Assembly: GCF_900115745.1 (NCBI RefSeq)
Contig: NZ_FOXP01000001.1
Span: 418,459-482,458, forward strand
From: Sphingomonas rubra
GTDB taxonomy: Bacteria > Pseudomonadota > Alphaproteobacteria > Sphingomonadales > Sphingomonadaceae
Reading direction: 5' to 3'
DNA: 64,000 nt
Below the pieces are notes generated by a model. The model did not search any database, was not told where the DNA came from, and was given only the letters and a program-made list of their open reading frames with translations. A program made the position numbers and the translations under genes. Below are positions 25,027 through 32,926 of this stretch, one piece after another (positions within the stretch are counted from its first letter, which is position 1; every line of letters begins with the position of its first letter).

Positions 25027-25980
25027 ATGCAGCTGTCGAAACGCGCCGGGCATGGTATGTTCCGCGTGATGAACGTCGTGGCACCCTTGAAAGCAGACGT
25101 CACCGTGGTCCCGAGCGGTGCCGCGTCCTCGGTCGATTTCGTCGTCGTCGATGTCGAGACCGCGTGTTCGCGCGTCAGCAGCATCTGCCAGATCGGCATC
25201 GTAGGCTTCCGCAATGGCTGCGAGGTCTTCACCTACGAGACACTCGTCGACCCTTGCGACGAGTTCTCGCCCTTCAACACGCGTATCCACGGCATCAGCT
25301 GCGATCATGTCCTTGGGCAGCCCACCTTCGGGCACATCCACGCGACCGTCGATGGACACCTCTCCGGCCGCACGACCGTGGCACACTCGTTCTTCGACAA
25401 AGGCGCGATTGCAGCGGCATGTCGTGTTCATCGGCGCGAGATGATCGAGACAACGTGGCTCGACAGCGTGCGCGTCGCGAAACGCGCCTGGCCCGAACTT
25501 GCCAGCCACCGGCTGAACGTGCTCACCCGTTTCCTGGGTGTTCGACACAAGCATCACGACGCCCTGAGCGACGCACGCGCTGCAGGAATGGTCCTGGTGA
25601 AGGCGATCGATCACACCGGCATCGACCTGGCGGGGTGGTTGAAGCCCACGAACCCACGCGGCGGCGCGGCACCGAAAGCGGCTGCGGCTGGACCGCTGAA
25701 GGGGCACCGCGTCGCAATCCTCGGCGCGCCGCGCGACGCGTCCCTCGGGCATTGGCTTGCCGAGCTGGGCGCGCGGGTCGTCGCATCAGTCGGTACAACG
25801 TCCACGATGCTGGTCATCAGCAGGGATCAGCCGTTCGGAAGGTTTGCTCATGCGAGCGCCCCGTACCGCCGTGCGCAGGAATTGCGGCAAAGTGGCTCGG
25901 CGATCGAGATCGTGACCGAAGACGATCTTCGAACGCGATTCTCCCTTGATGCGCCGGTTGCGGCGTACATGGTGGCCTGA
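25027..25980 (+). CDS. DEDDh exonuclease with C-terminal BRCT domain
   Basis: A 317-aa protein. The N-terminal DnaQ/epsilon-like DEDDh 3'-5' exonuclease shows FVVVDVETA (Asp/Glu pair), FNTRIHGIS, AHSFFDKGAI and the terminal HHDALSDARAAG (His and Asp). After a Pro/Ala linker near residue 215, a BRCT domain begins GPLKGHRVAILGAPRDAS and contains TTSTMLVISRDQP. The start may be 25027 or ATG 25069. Exonuclease-BRCT proteins process DNA ends in repair or replication. The stop overlaps the TfoX gene start (TGATG). Confidence 0.85.
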   Translation: MQLSKRAGHGMFRVMNVVAPLKADVTVVPSGAASSVDFVVVDVETACSRVSSICQIGIVGFRNGCEVFTYETLVDPCDEFSPFNTRIHGISCDHVLGQPTFGHIHATVDGHLSGRTTVAHSFFDKGAIAAACRVHRREMIETTWLDSVRVAKRAWPELASHRLNVLTRFLGVRHKHHDALSDARAAGMVLVKAIDHTGIDLAGWLKPTNPRGGAAPKAAAAGPLKGHRVAILGAPRDASLGHWLAELGARVVASVGTTSTMLVISRDQPFGRFAHASAPYRRAQELRQSGSAIEIVTEDDLRTRFSLDAPVAAYMVA

Positions 25981-26321
25981 TGACCTCCGATAGAAGCACC
26001 GTCGCGTTCATCGTCGACCAGCTGTCGGCGGCAGGCGATGTCTCGGCCAAGCCGATGTTCGGGGAGTACGACCTCTATTGCGACGGCAAGATGTTCGGGA
26101 TGATCTGCGACGGCCAGCTCTTCATCAAGCCGACTGCCGGCGGACGGACGCTGGCGGCGGATCTCGAGGAAGCGCCCCCCTACCCCGGCGCGAAGCCCTG
26201 CCTGCTCGTCGATCCGGATCGTTGGGATGACAGCGACTGGCTCGCAGGGCTCGTCCGAAGCACAATCGCCGAGCTGCCGCTTCCAAAGCCAAAGGCGCGA
26301 AAACCGAAGTCGGCGTCATAG
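25980..26321 (+). CDS. TfoX N-terminal domain protein
   Basis: A 113-aa TfoX/Sxy N-terminal-domain protein, with the characteristic AKPMFGEYDLYCDGKMFGMICDGQLFIKPT and a basic C-terminal tail (PKPKARKPK). The TfoX N domain was named from competence regulators, but stand-alone copies in alphaproteobacteria have no proven role. Translationally coupled to the exonuclease-BRCT gene by a 1-nt overlap, which hints at a DNA-related function. Confidence 0.85.
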   Translation: MTSDRSTVAFIVDQLSAAGDVSAKPMFGEYDLYCDGKMFGMICDGQLFIKPTAGGRTLAADLEEAPPYPGAKPCLLVDPDRWDDSDWLAGLVRSTIAELPLPKPKARKPKSAS

Positions 26322-26346
26322 GGCACGGCGGTTCTGCGCGACGACC

Positions 26347-26610
26347 TCACCGCAGCTGGCTGTCCTTGCTGCCGCGCCGGTTAAATGCGGACCGAGCAGG
26401 CCGGCTGTCGCGCTGGGACTGGCACTGAACACAGGTCCGGACGCCCGCCAGCGCTTGACGGCGGGCGTCGGGGATCTCCTCGCCGCACTCCTGGCAGTGC
26501 GTTTCACTCTCGCCTCCGGGAAGGCGTGATCGCGCGAACAGGACGGCGTCGGTCACCGTGTCGTCGATCTGATCCTGGATAGCGCCGTCTCGCGTCCACC
26601 CGCCCGCCAT
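26347..26610 (-). CDS. DksA/TraR-family zinc-finger protein
   Basis: An 87-aa protein, MAGGWTRDGAIQDQIDDTVT at its start, with a C4 zinc finger CQECGEEIPDARR and RTCVQCQSQRD. This is the TraR/YbiI-type short DksA fold that binds the RNA polymerase secondary channel. ATG 26610 is preferred; a GTG at 26619 adds three residues. Such genes are frequent on conjugative elements and phages. It is convergent with the TfoX gene. Confidence 0.8.
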   Translation of the reverse strand: MAGGWTRDGAIQDQIDDTVTDAVLFARSRLPGGESETHCQECGEEIPDARRQALAGVRTCVQCQSQRDSRPARSAFNRRGSKDSQLR

Positions 26611-26738
26611 TTTACTCACCCATCCTACTCTCGAGACATCCTAGATGGGACATGGCGGACGACATTCTAGGCGCCGTCGATGCGCCCGAGTGACCGTAGC
26701 GACGTTGATTGCTCAACGTTCCTATGTGCGAGGCTGTG

Positions 26739-27569
26739 ATGAAGACCGTGACGCTACCCAGCGGCGAGAAGGTGCCGGCGCTTGGCCAGGGCAGCTGGAT
26801 GATGGGCGAGCGCCGCGAGCGCCGTTCAGACGAGATCGCAGCGCTCCGTGCGGGGGTCGAATGCGGCATGACGCTGATCGACACCGCCGAGATGTATGGC
26901 GACGGTGCAGCCGAAACCCTGATCGGCGAAGCGCTCGGCGACGTGCGCGACCACCTGTTCCTTGTCAGCAAGGCCTACCCGCAGAATGCGTCACGCAAAC
27001 ATCTGGCCGGCGCGTGCGAGGCGAGCTTGAAACGGCTCGGCACCGACCATCTCGATTTGTATCTGCTCCACTGGCGCGGGTCGGTGCCGCTCGCCGAGAC
27101 CGCAGAGGCGATGGAGGCCCTGAAATCCGCGGGCAAGATCCGCTACTGGGGCGTCAGCAACCTCGACACCGATGACATGGAAGAGCTTGTTGCGGCGGAC
27201 GGCGGCGCCTGCGCGACCGACCAGATCCTCTACAATCTCACGCGACGGGGAGCCGAACACGATTTGCTGCCCTGGCTTGGCGATCACGACATGCCAGCCA
27301 TGGCGTACAGCCCGGTCGAACAGGGACGCCTTCTTGCCGATCGCACCCTTGCTACGATCGCGAGCAACATCGGCGCGACGTCGGCGCAGGTGGCGCTCGC
27401 CTGGGCGATGCGCCGCGACGGCGTCATCGCCATTCCGAAGGCAGGTTCAATCGATCATGTGCGGGAGAACCGCGCGGCGGCCGATCTGATCCTTTCGGAC
27501 GCTGATCTTGCAACACTCGACGCAGCGTTCCCGCGCCCCCGCACGCGTCGCCCGCTCGAGATGCTCTGA
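26739..27569 (+). CDS. Aldo/keto reductase
   Basis: A 276-aa aldo/keto reductase starting at ATG 26739 behind GAGG (MKTVTLPSGEKVPALGQGSW). Catalytic residues are Asp/Tyr in LIDTAEMYGDG, Lys in LVSKAYPQ and His in YLLHWRGS. The cofactor site includes AIPKAGSIDHVRENRAAADL. It resembles 2,5-diketogluconate-reductase-type or YdbC-type AKRs. Independent of the AKR at 18165 (different subgroup, low similarity). Substrate unknown. Confidence 0.88.
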   Translation: MKTVTLPSGEKVPALGQGSWMMGERRERRSDEIAALRAGVECGMTLIDTAEMYGDGAAETLIGEALGDVRDHLFLVSKAYPQNASRKHLAGACEASLKRLGTDHLDLYLLHWRGSVPLAETAEAMEALKSAGKIRYWGVSNLDTDDMEELVAADGGACATDQILYNLTRRGAEHDLLPWLGDHDMPAMAYSPVEQGRLLADRTLATIASNIGATSAQVALAWAMRRDGVIAIPKAGSIDHVRENRAAADLILSDADLATLDAAFPRPRTRRPLEML

Positions 27570-27579
27570 GCCTTCCGCG

Positions 27580-28110
27580 ATGACTATCTTCTTCACCGCC
27601 GACACGCACTTCGGTGATCATCGCACGATCAACATCCACCGCCGACCGTTCGCCAGTGTGGCGGCAATGGACGAGGCGATCGTTGCCGGCTGGAACGAAA
27701 CCGTCGGCCCTGACGACGAGGTTTGGCACCTCGGTGACGTCGCACGTCGTTCGGCAGACGTGGCGGCCTTGCTGGCTCGGCTCAACGGCATCAAGCACCT
27801 CGTTCGGGGCAACAATGACGATCCCGCAACCGGCGATGCGACAGGCTGGGCGAGCGTTCAGGACTATGCAGAACTGACGCAAGACGGCGTGTTGCTGGTG
27901 CTCTGTCACTACCCATTCAGGAGCTGGAACGGACAGCATCGCCGCTCCATCAACCTGCACGGCCATAGTCATGACAAGCTGAAGCCCTTGCTGCGCCAGT
28001 TCGACGTCGGCGTAGATGCCCGTGGCTTTCGGCCGACGACACTCACCGCACTCCTCGGCGGAGTTTCGAGCAGCGAGCCTGGCGAGAGCTCCCCTCGCCT
28101 GCTCCCGTGA
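27580..28110 (+). CDS. Calcineurin-like metallophosphoesterase
   Basis: A 176-aa phosphoesterase with the metal-binding signatures FFTADTHFGDHR, VWHLGDVARR, GNNDDP, LCHYPFRSW and LHGHSHD. The start at 27580 lies 10 nt after the AKR stop, so the two genes may be co-transcribed. Compact proteins of this type act on cyclic or other phosphodiesters, or on phage/plasmid nucleic acid ends. The actual substrate is unknown. Confidence 0.88.
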   Translation: MTIFFTADTHFGDHRTINIHRRPFASVAAMDEAIVAGWNETVGPDDEVWHLGDVARRSADVAALLARLNGIKHLVRGNNDDPATGDATGWASVQDYAELTQDGVLLVLCHYPFRSWNGQHRRSINLHGHSHDKLKPLLRQFDVGVDARGFRPTTLTALLGGVSSSEPGESSPRLLP

Positions 28111-28132
28111 CAGCCTCAAGCGAGACGGTAGG

Positions 28133-28465
28133 GTGACCGCAAAGGACTATCCGGTCACACCCGATGGACGCTACTTCGTCGTCCGGGGGCGCCTGTGGCG
28201 GCGATCAAACCCCTGCCTGCCAGAGCCCCAGCGCGCAGCCTTGGTCGGCGAACTCATGGGGGCGAGACGCGCCATAGGGATTGCGCTGCGCGCGGGCGAC
28301 AAGGCGCGCCTTGCCGAGGCCCGCGCGCAGGTCGACCAAGCCAAGGTGGCGCTGGGCGAGCGCGGGCCCGTATGGTGGCAGGATGGGACGCCTGACCTTA
28401 ATCGGCACATGGTCGCCAACACACCTTATGCAGACTGGCTGAGAGAACAGGACCGCGCGCCGTGA
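28133..28465 (+). CDS. Conserved-looking hypothetical protein
   Basis: A 110-aa protein read from GTG 28133 (VTAKDYPVTPDGRYFVVRGR), a start that fits a conserved-looking N-terminus better than longer readings inside the phosphoesterase gene. Features are RLWRRSNPCLPEPQRAALV, a helical Lys/Ala-rich middle and WWQDGTPDLNRHMVANTPY near the end. I recall similar proteins in Sphingomonas and Rhizobiales accessory DNA but no assigned function. Its stop overlaps the following methyltransferase start. Confidence 0.7.
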   Translation: MTAKDYPVTPDGRYFVVRGRLWRRSNPCLPEPQRAALVGELMGARRAIGIALRAGDKARLAEARAQVDQAKVALGERGPVWWQDGTPDLNRHMVANTPYADWLREQDRAP

Positions 28466-29085
28466 TGAACCCGCTCCCCGAACTGCCCCCTGGCGCCTTC
28501 ACGAAGCAGGATACCGGTGATGATCTCGCTTTCTATGCCCCTCCGAGGCTGGTCACGCACATCGACGAGGGTGCAGTCGCCTCGCTCACCGCACACTATC
28601 GAGGTCTGTTGCCCGAGAACAAGCCGGTACTCGACATCATGTCGAGTTGGGTCAGCCACCTGCCGCCCGACCGGACCTACGCTCCTGTCGTCGGACATGG
28701 CATGAACGCCGAAGAGCTTGCCGCCAATCCACGCCTTGACCGCTGGTTCGTGCAGGATCTGAATCGCGACGCCACGCTGCCGCTGGACGACCGATCCTTC
28801 GAGGGTGCCCTCTGCTGCGTCGGTGCCCAATATCTTCAGCAGCCGGTCGCTGTATTCACCGAAGTGCGCAGGGTACTGGTGCCGGAAGCCCCGCTCATCG
28901 TCAGCTTCTCAAATCGGTGTTTCCCGACAAAGGCAGTTGCCATCTGGCGGTCGCTCGACATCACCGGACACGCCGCGCTGGTCCGGCTCTACCTTGAGCG
29001 CGCAGGGTTCCGCCACATAACAGCGGACGTCCTCGCCGACGGCCGTGCAAGTGATCCGTTGATCGCGGTCACTGGTCACGCCTGA
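28465..29085 (+). CDS. Class I SAM-dependent methyltransferase
   Basis: A 206-aa methyltransferase-like protein, from ATG 28465 (a GTG at 28462 is the alternative). VLDIMSSWVSHLP corresponds to motif I, although the usual Gly-rich loop is replaced by MSSW. Later features are VQDLNRDATLPLDDRSFEGALCCVGAQYLQQPVAVFTEVRRVLVP and LIVSFSNRCFPTKAV. It resembles small-molecule methyltransferases (UbiE-like) annotated in sphingomonads. The atypical motif I leaves catalytic activity open. Confidence 0.75.
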   Translation: MNPLPELPPGAFTKQDTGDDLAFYAPPRLVTHIDEGAVASLTAHYRGLLPENKPVLDIMSSWVSHLPPDRTYAPVVGHGMNAEELAANPRLDRWFVQDLNRDATLPLDDRSFEGALCCVGAQYLQQPVAVFTEVRRVLVPEAPLIVSFSNRCFPTKAVAIWRSLDITGHAALVRLYLERAGFRHITADVLADGRASDPLIAVTGHA

Positions 29086-29236
29086 CAACTGTGAGCGCCT
29101 AACCGGCGCTTGGGAAAAGAGCCGCGACCTCCTGGATTATTCACCACCCGCGGAGGATCCCGGTCAAAGACAAACTGTCCGCCGGCGGTGCTACACGTCC
29201 ACGACCTCGCGGGGTGAGGCGATGCGAGCCCGACGG

Positions 29237-29419
29237 TTAGCGACTCTTCCGTTGCTGCCGTTCCTCATGATCCGCTGTGATCTCCAGGTCCCTCGCGAGC
29301 TGCTCCAGGGCGCGGCGAGCGCCAAGGCGCTCAAGCCCGTCCCGATGATCGACAGACCGCGGCGGGGTGCTTCGCGCTCGCGCCAGTCTCGCGGCGGCCC
29401 TGAGTGTTTCTGAATCCAC
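29237..29419 (-). CDS. Possible small hypothetical protein
   Basis: A 60-aa reading frame from a GTG with a GGAGG sequence 11 nt upstream (VDSETLRAAARLARARSTPP). It is helical, rich in Arg and Glu, and ends HEERQQRKSR. There is no recognisable domain. It lies alone between the methyltransferase gene and the HIRAN operon. Evidence is limited to frame integrity and the ribosome binding site. Confidence 0.35.
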   Translation of the reverse strand: MDSETLRAAARLARARSTPPRSVDHRDGLERLGARRALEQLARDLEITADHEERQQRKSR

Positions 29420-29536
29420 GACCGCCGATCCTCCGATCGCTGCTTACAGAACCTCTACGGCAGCATAGCATCATTGCGGGCGAAGTATCGCTTCGCATAG
29501 CGTCGGACTCCCGGACCCGGGGCATGTCCGAAGCCC

Positions 29537-29866
29537 CTAATGCACGTTGGCGCTGACCAGCTCGTCCAGAGCAGACCCAACGGTTCCCCATCGTCGCATG
29601 CCCCGCCAATCCCGTTTCCGATGCAGGTCCCGCATATAATTGTCAGCCCATGCAACTGCGTCATGTGCGCCCAGATCGGTGAGCAGTTCAGCCGCAATCG
29701 CCCACGCTTCCTGCTGATCACCATGGTCCGGCACGATCTCGGTCGCTGGATTCCTCGGAGCTCGGCGGTCACGCGGCTCACCAGCCGTCGATCGGAAATG
29801 CGCGGAGATCGAGTCTGTGCTGGCGACGTTCCGCAGAGTGCTGCGGTCGAGCTTTCTTCTCGGCAT
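29537..29866 (-). CDS. Hypothetical protein downstream of the HIRAN gene
   Basis: A 109-aa protein starting MPRRKLDRSTLRNVASTDSI at 29866, just 2 nt after the HIRAN gene stop, so probably co-transcribed. The N-terminal half is basic and probably disordered. The C-terminal half is helical (EAWAIAAELLTDLGAHDAVAW, then MRDLHRKRDWRGMRRW). I recall similar small helical domains in sphingomonads, often near plasmid or phage genes, without a function. Confidence 0.65.
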   Translation of the reverse strand: MPRRKLDRSTLRNVASTDSISAHFRSTAGEPRDRRAPRNPATEIVPDHGDQQEAWAIAAELLTDLGAHDAVAWADNYMRDLHRKRDWRGMRRWGTVGSALDELVSANVH

Positions 29867-29868
29867 GA

Positions 29869-30273
29869 TCAATCGTCCGGCGGTAGTTCGTCGGGCCAGA
29901 AATCGACCTCTTCGGTCGTGACTTCGGCGTGCCGCTTCCGGTCGCACCGGGGCAGGACGGGCACTTCTCCGTCGAACCCGATCCTGATCGCTGCTCCCGG
30001 CTTTGTCGCCTCCTGGAACACTGCCTGAAGCTCGCGGCCATTGCGTAGCATGCTGCCGATCCACGGCGCGCGATCGGCCGTCAGGTAGCCGATCTGAATA
30101 TGACGGGCGCTGACGACCGCAATGGCGCTCGGATCAACTGGGTTCTTGGGTTCGGGGACAAGCTCGATCGGCTCACCCGGCACGCAGAGTAGGATCTCGA
30201 ACCGGCGATTGCTGCCATCGGCATTCGGATGGTTCGCGCCGACGACATGCAGGCTGAGTTGCTTCATAGCCAT
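29869..30273 (-). CDS. HIRAN-domain protein
   Basis: A 134-aa protein (or 132 from the second ATG at 30267) made almost entirely of a HIRAN domain: LHVVGANHPNADGSNRRFEI, then PGEPIELVPEPKNPVDPSAIAV and IGYLTADRAPWIGSML. HIRAN domains bind 3' DNA ends or stalled-fork structures in Rad5/HLTF-type proteins. Stand-alone bacterial HIRAN proteins are usually linked to phage or plasmid DNA processing. It lies 18 nt downstream of the S24 repressor gene on the same strand. Confidence 0.82.
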   Translation of the reverse strand: MAMKQLSLHVVGANHPNADGSNRRFEILLCVPGEPIELVPEPKNPVDPSAIAVVSARHIQIGYLTADRAPWIGSMLRNGRELQAVFQEATKPGAAIRIGFDGEVPVLPRCDRKRHAEVTTEEVDFWPDELPPDD

Positions 30274-30290
30274 GTCTCAGTCCACCGCGA

Positions 30291-30944
30291 TCAGCTCAGA
30301 GTTCGGCCGAACCATAGCACCCGACCAACGATGTCGATCCGGCCAAGCTCGATGTTCTGCCAGCTCGGATAATCCGGATTGTCGCTCCTGATCGAAATGC
30401 CTCGGCCCGATGGATTGCGCGCGAGCCGTTTGACCATCAGGCTGTCGTCGAGCCGCAGCACGTAGATGCCGTCCCGAAGTCGCCCGACGCCGTCCTTTCG
30501 GTCCACGAGCACATCGTCGCCATCGGCAAGCGTAGGTGCCATGGAATCACCCTTTACCTGGATGACCGACAGACCATCGGCAGACCCCTTCGTGCGATCG
30601 CGGAGCCAACGCGGATCGAAGCCGATCGTCGTGCGACGCGCCTCACCGAAATCGGCAGCGCCATGTCCGGCCGACGCATAGACGTCGAGCACGGGCACTT
30701 GTTGCAAGGCCGGCTGCTCCCACTCCTGGGGTCCGCCCAAGACGGCCTCCTTGACGCCAAAGTAAGCGGCGAGAACGCGCCGGTCCTCCTCGTGCAACCG
30801 CTTGGGCGTTCCGCGCTTGATGTACTGCTGGATGTACGCATCGTTGCGCCGAAGCATGCGCGACAGGCCCGCATAGTCTTCCTTGCGTTCGTCGATCAGA
30901 CGCTGGAGCGCTGTGCGGGGATCTTCAATTTGTGCCAGCATCAT
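30291..30944 (-). CDS. S24/LexA-like phage-type repressor
   Basis: A 217-aa protein with an N-terminal HTH region (YAGLSRMLRRNDAYIQQYIKRGTPKRL) and a C-terminal S24 peptidase domain: Ser in VKGDSMAPTLADGDDVLVD and Lys in LDDSLMVKRLARN. The Ser-Lys dyad supports RecA-stimulated self-cleavage, as in LexA or CI repressors. Four in-frame Met codons exist near the start; 30944 is preferred behind AGGATG. It is divergent from a small gene at 31016 across ~70 bp, the usual repressor switch layout. Confidence 0.87.
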   Translation of the reverse strand: MMLAQIEDPRTALQRLIDERKEDYAGLSRMLRRNDAYIQQYIKRGTPKRLHEEDRRVLAAYFGVKEAVLGGPQEWEQPALQQVPVLDVYASAGHGAADFGEARRTTIGFDPRWLRDRTKGSADGLSVIQVKGDSMAPTLADGDDVLVDRKDGVGRLRDGIYVLRLDDSLMVKRLARNPSGRGISIRSDNPDYPSWQNIELGRIDIVGRVLWFGRTLS

Positions 30945-31015
30945 AGGAATCATCCTAGACAAAACCGGAGAGAGAATGGAACATAACGAGAACGATGTAA
31001 AGCGAGTCGGTGGCG

Positions 31016-31198
31016 ATGGAGAACGAACTGCTGCAGAAAGTGGAGGAATACCTCACCCACGCGGGCCTCAGCCCAACCCGCTTCGGCCGTATCGTCGTGC
31101 ACGATCCCCGCTTCGTGTTCGACCTGCGCGCAGGAAGACGTCCTAGGCGAAAGGTCTATGGCAAGGTGACCGCCTACCTTGTCGCCCACGGCGCCTGA
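31016..31198 (+). CDS. Small DNA-binding-like protein divergent from the repressor
   Basis: A 60-aa protein (MENELLQKVEEYLTHAGLSP at its start). TRFGRIVVHDPRFVFDLRAGRRPRRKVYGKV resembles the short HTH proteins found next to S24 repressors in sphingomonads. Its divergence from the repressor suggests Cro-like antagonism or a target of repression. A GTG at 31010 is an alternative start. HTH assignment is by eye only. Confidence 0.6.
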   Translation: MENELLQKVEEYLTHAGLSPTRFGRIVVHDPRFVFDLRAGRRPRRKVYGKVTAYLVAHGA

Positions 31199-31218
31199 TG
31201 ACCGCCCGCCGCCCCGGA

Positions 31219-31857
31219 TCATCGGACGCCACCGAAAGACCAGGCAGCAAGGACTCGTGCGACATAGGCTGGCGTCTCGCTGTTAGCCGGCACGCCGCGC
31301 GAGCGCAGGACCGCCCCCGGACCTGCATTGTAGGCGGCAAGCGCAAGTTTGATCGACCCAAAGCGGTCGAGCATCGCTCGCAGGTACCGCGCACCGCCAT
31401 CGACATTGGCGCGCGCGTCGAAGGGGTTGAGGACGCCGAGCGCGCGCGCTGTCGCGGGCATCAGCTGCGACAGCCCCATTGCCCCGGCCCGGCTGATCGC
31501 ACCCGGCTGGAATGCGGATTCAACCTCGACCAGAGCCTCAAGTAGCCCAAGCGGCAGTGCGTGGCGCATCTCGGCTGCACGGATGAAGGCCAGCACATGG
31601 GTACGGGCCTGGTTCGTCAACGAGGGGCGCGACTTCATGCGAACCACGGCCGGGCTGTCTTGGCGGACGGGAAGCAATGGCTGGGGCCCGGCCACCTTGT
31701 GCTCGACGAGCTTGAAAACCGGTGGTGCGAAAATTTCCACGTCGACGCTGTTTTCAATCGGCGCCTCGGCCAGGGGTGGAACCTGCTCGGCGAGCGCTGG
31801 CGGGCTGACCAAGAAGAGCGTGAACCCGCTCACGCTGAAAGTAAGGGATCGGATCAT
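31219..31857 (-). CDS. Lytic transglycosylase (SLT domain, VirB1-like)
   Basis: A 212-aa exported murein hydrolase. The start at 31857 behind GAGGA gives a signal peptide (MIRSLTFSVSGFTLFLVSPPAL). The SLT domain spans residues ~95-205: catalytic Glu in ALVEVESAFQPGAISRAGAMGLSQLMP, followed by NPFDARANVDGGARYLRAML and ALAAYNAGPGAV. Enzymes like this open peptidoglycan for conjugation machinery (VirB1 role), which fits a conjugative element. No other T4SS gene is adjacent. Confidence 0.87.
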   Translation of the reverse strand: MIRSLTFSVSGFTLFLVSPPALAEQVPPLAEAPIENSVDVEIFAPPVFKLVEHKVAGPQPLLPVRQDSPAVVRMKSRPSLTNQARTHVLAFIRAAEMRHALPLGLLEALVEVESAFQPGAISRAGAMGLSQLMPATARALGVLNPFDARANVDGGARYLRAMLDRFGSIKLALAAYNAGPGAVLRSRGVPANSETPAYVARVLAAWSFGGVR

Positions 31858-31990
31858 CGTGTCCTCGCATGGCTCTTCCCTTCCTCCTCGAATCGGAACA
31901 TAGTGCGAACATGCTGCTGTAGGAAAGCAGCGAAGCAGCCCTGGAGAGGAGGCGGCGGCCGGGGCTTGCACACGAAGATGCGAGACGCCG

Positions 31991-32851
31991 ATGAGCTACC
32001 ATAACCTTCACTTTGCGGTCGCAGCCGACAGCGGACGTGCCATCGTCGAGTCGCTCGGCGGACGATGGGGACCGACCGGCGGCATGTGCCGCTGCCCAGC
32101 GCATGGCGATCGCACCCCGTCGCTCAGCGTCAGGCTGGGTCGGAGGCGCCTGCTGTTTCACTGCTTTGCCGGTTGCGACAATCGAGCGGTTCTCCAGGCG
32201 CTGCACGCCTTGCGACTTCCCGGAACGGCGAGCTGGTCTCCCGCCGAGCGGCACGATCCGCCCGACGATCGGAGCCGCCGAGCCGCCCAGAAGCTATGGT
32301 CCGAGACGCGTGTGGCGCTCGGCTCCCCAGCGAGGCTTTACCTTGCCAGCCGAGGCATCACGCCGGCCCCTGCCCTTCGCTTCCATCCCCGCACACCACT
32401 CGGTCCGAAGCCGTTTACCCGCTTCTCGCCCGCGATGATCGCGTCCGTTACCGATGCAACGGGCCTCATCGCCGTCCATCGGTCATTCCTGTCTCGCGAC
32501 GGCAGACGGCTGACCCGTCGTGAACCCCGGCGTGCCGCGCTGGGTCGGCTTGGCTCCGGCCTTGTTCGTCTTATGCCGGCTGCCCGCCGCCTCGGGCTTG
32601 CCGAAGGCATCGAGACGGCACTCTCGGCCACCTCGTTGTTCGACCTGCCGTGCTGGGCAACCCTCGGTACCGAGCGCTTCTCCCGCATCGAGCTCCCGCC
32701 CAGCGTCGAGGAAATCGTCCTGTTCCTCGACAATGATGCAGGTGGAAAGCGGGCCGAGAAGCTGGCGCGCGAACATTTCGGCCGGCGCGTGGTCGAGGCG
32801 CACTACCCTCCCTGTTTGGGCGACGACTGGAACGACGTTCTGCGACGCTGA
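31991..32851 (+). CDS. CHC2 zinc-finger/toprim primase-like protein (DUF7146-type)
   Basis: A 286-aa protein. An N-terminal CHC2-type zinc finger is visible as CRCPAHGDRTPSLSV and LLFHCFAGCDN (residues ~34-62). A connector contains LYLASRGITPAPALRFHP. The C-terminal toprim domain has LGLAEGIETALSAT (acidic Glu), ATLGTERFSRIELP and VLFLDNDAGGKRAEKLA (DxD-like). Such proteins are plasmid or ICE primase-like factors in Alphaproteobacteria, immediately upstream of the strawberry-notch gene as here. Confidence 0.87.
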   Translation: MSYHNLHFAVAADSGRAIVESLGGRWGPTGGMCRCPAHGDRTPSLSVRLGRRRLLFHCFAGCDNRAVLQALHALRLPGTASWSPAERHDPPDDRSRRAAQKLWSETRVALGSPARLYLASRGITPAPALRFHPRTPLGPKPFTRFSPAMIASVTDATGLIAVHRSFLSRDGRRLTRREPRRAALGRLGSGLVRLMPAARRLGLAEGIETALSATSLFDLPCWATLGTERFSRIELPPSVEEIVLFLDNDAGGKRAEKLAREHFGRRVVEAHYPPCLGDDWNDVLRR

Positions 32852-32926
32852 CGCTTCGAGAGGAAAGGCAGCGAGGCCGTGGTGCCCTGGTGCCGGCAAT
32901 GAAGCCGGTCGGGCGGGAGATTCCGT

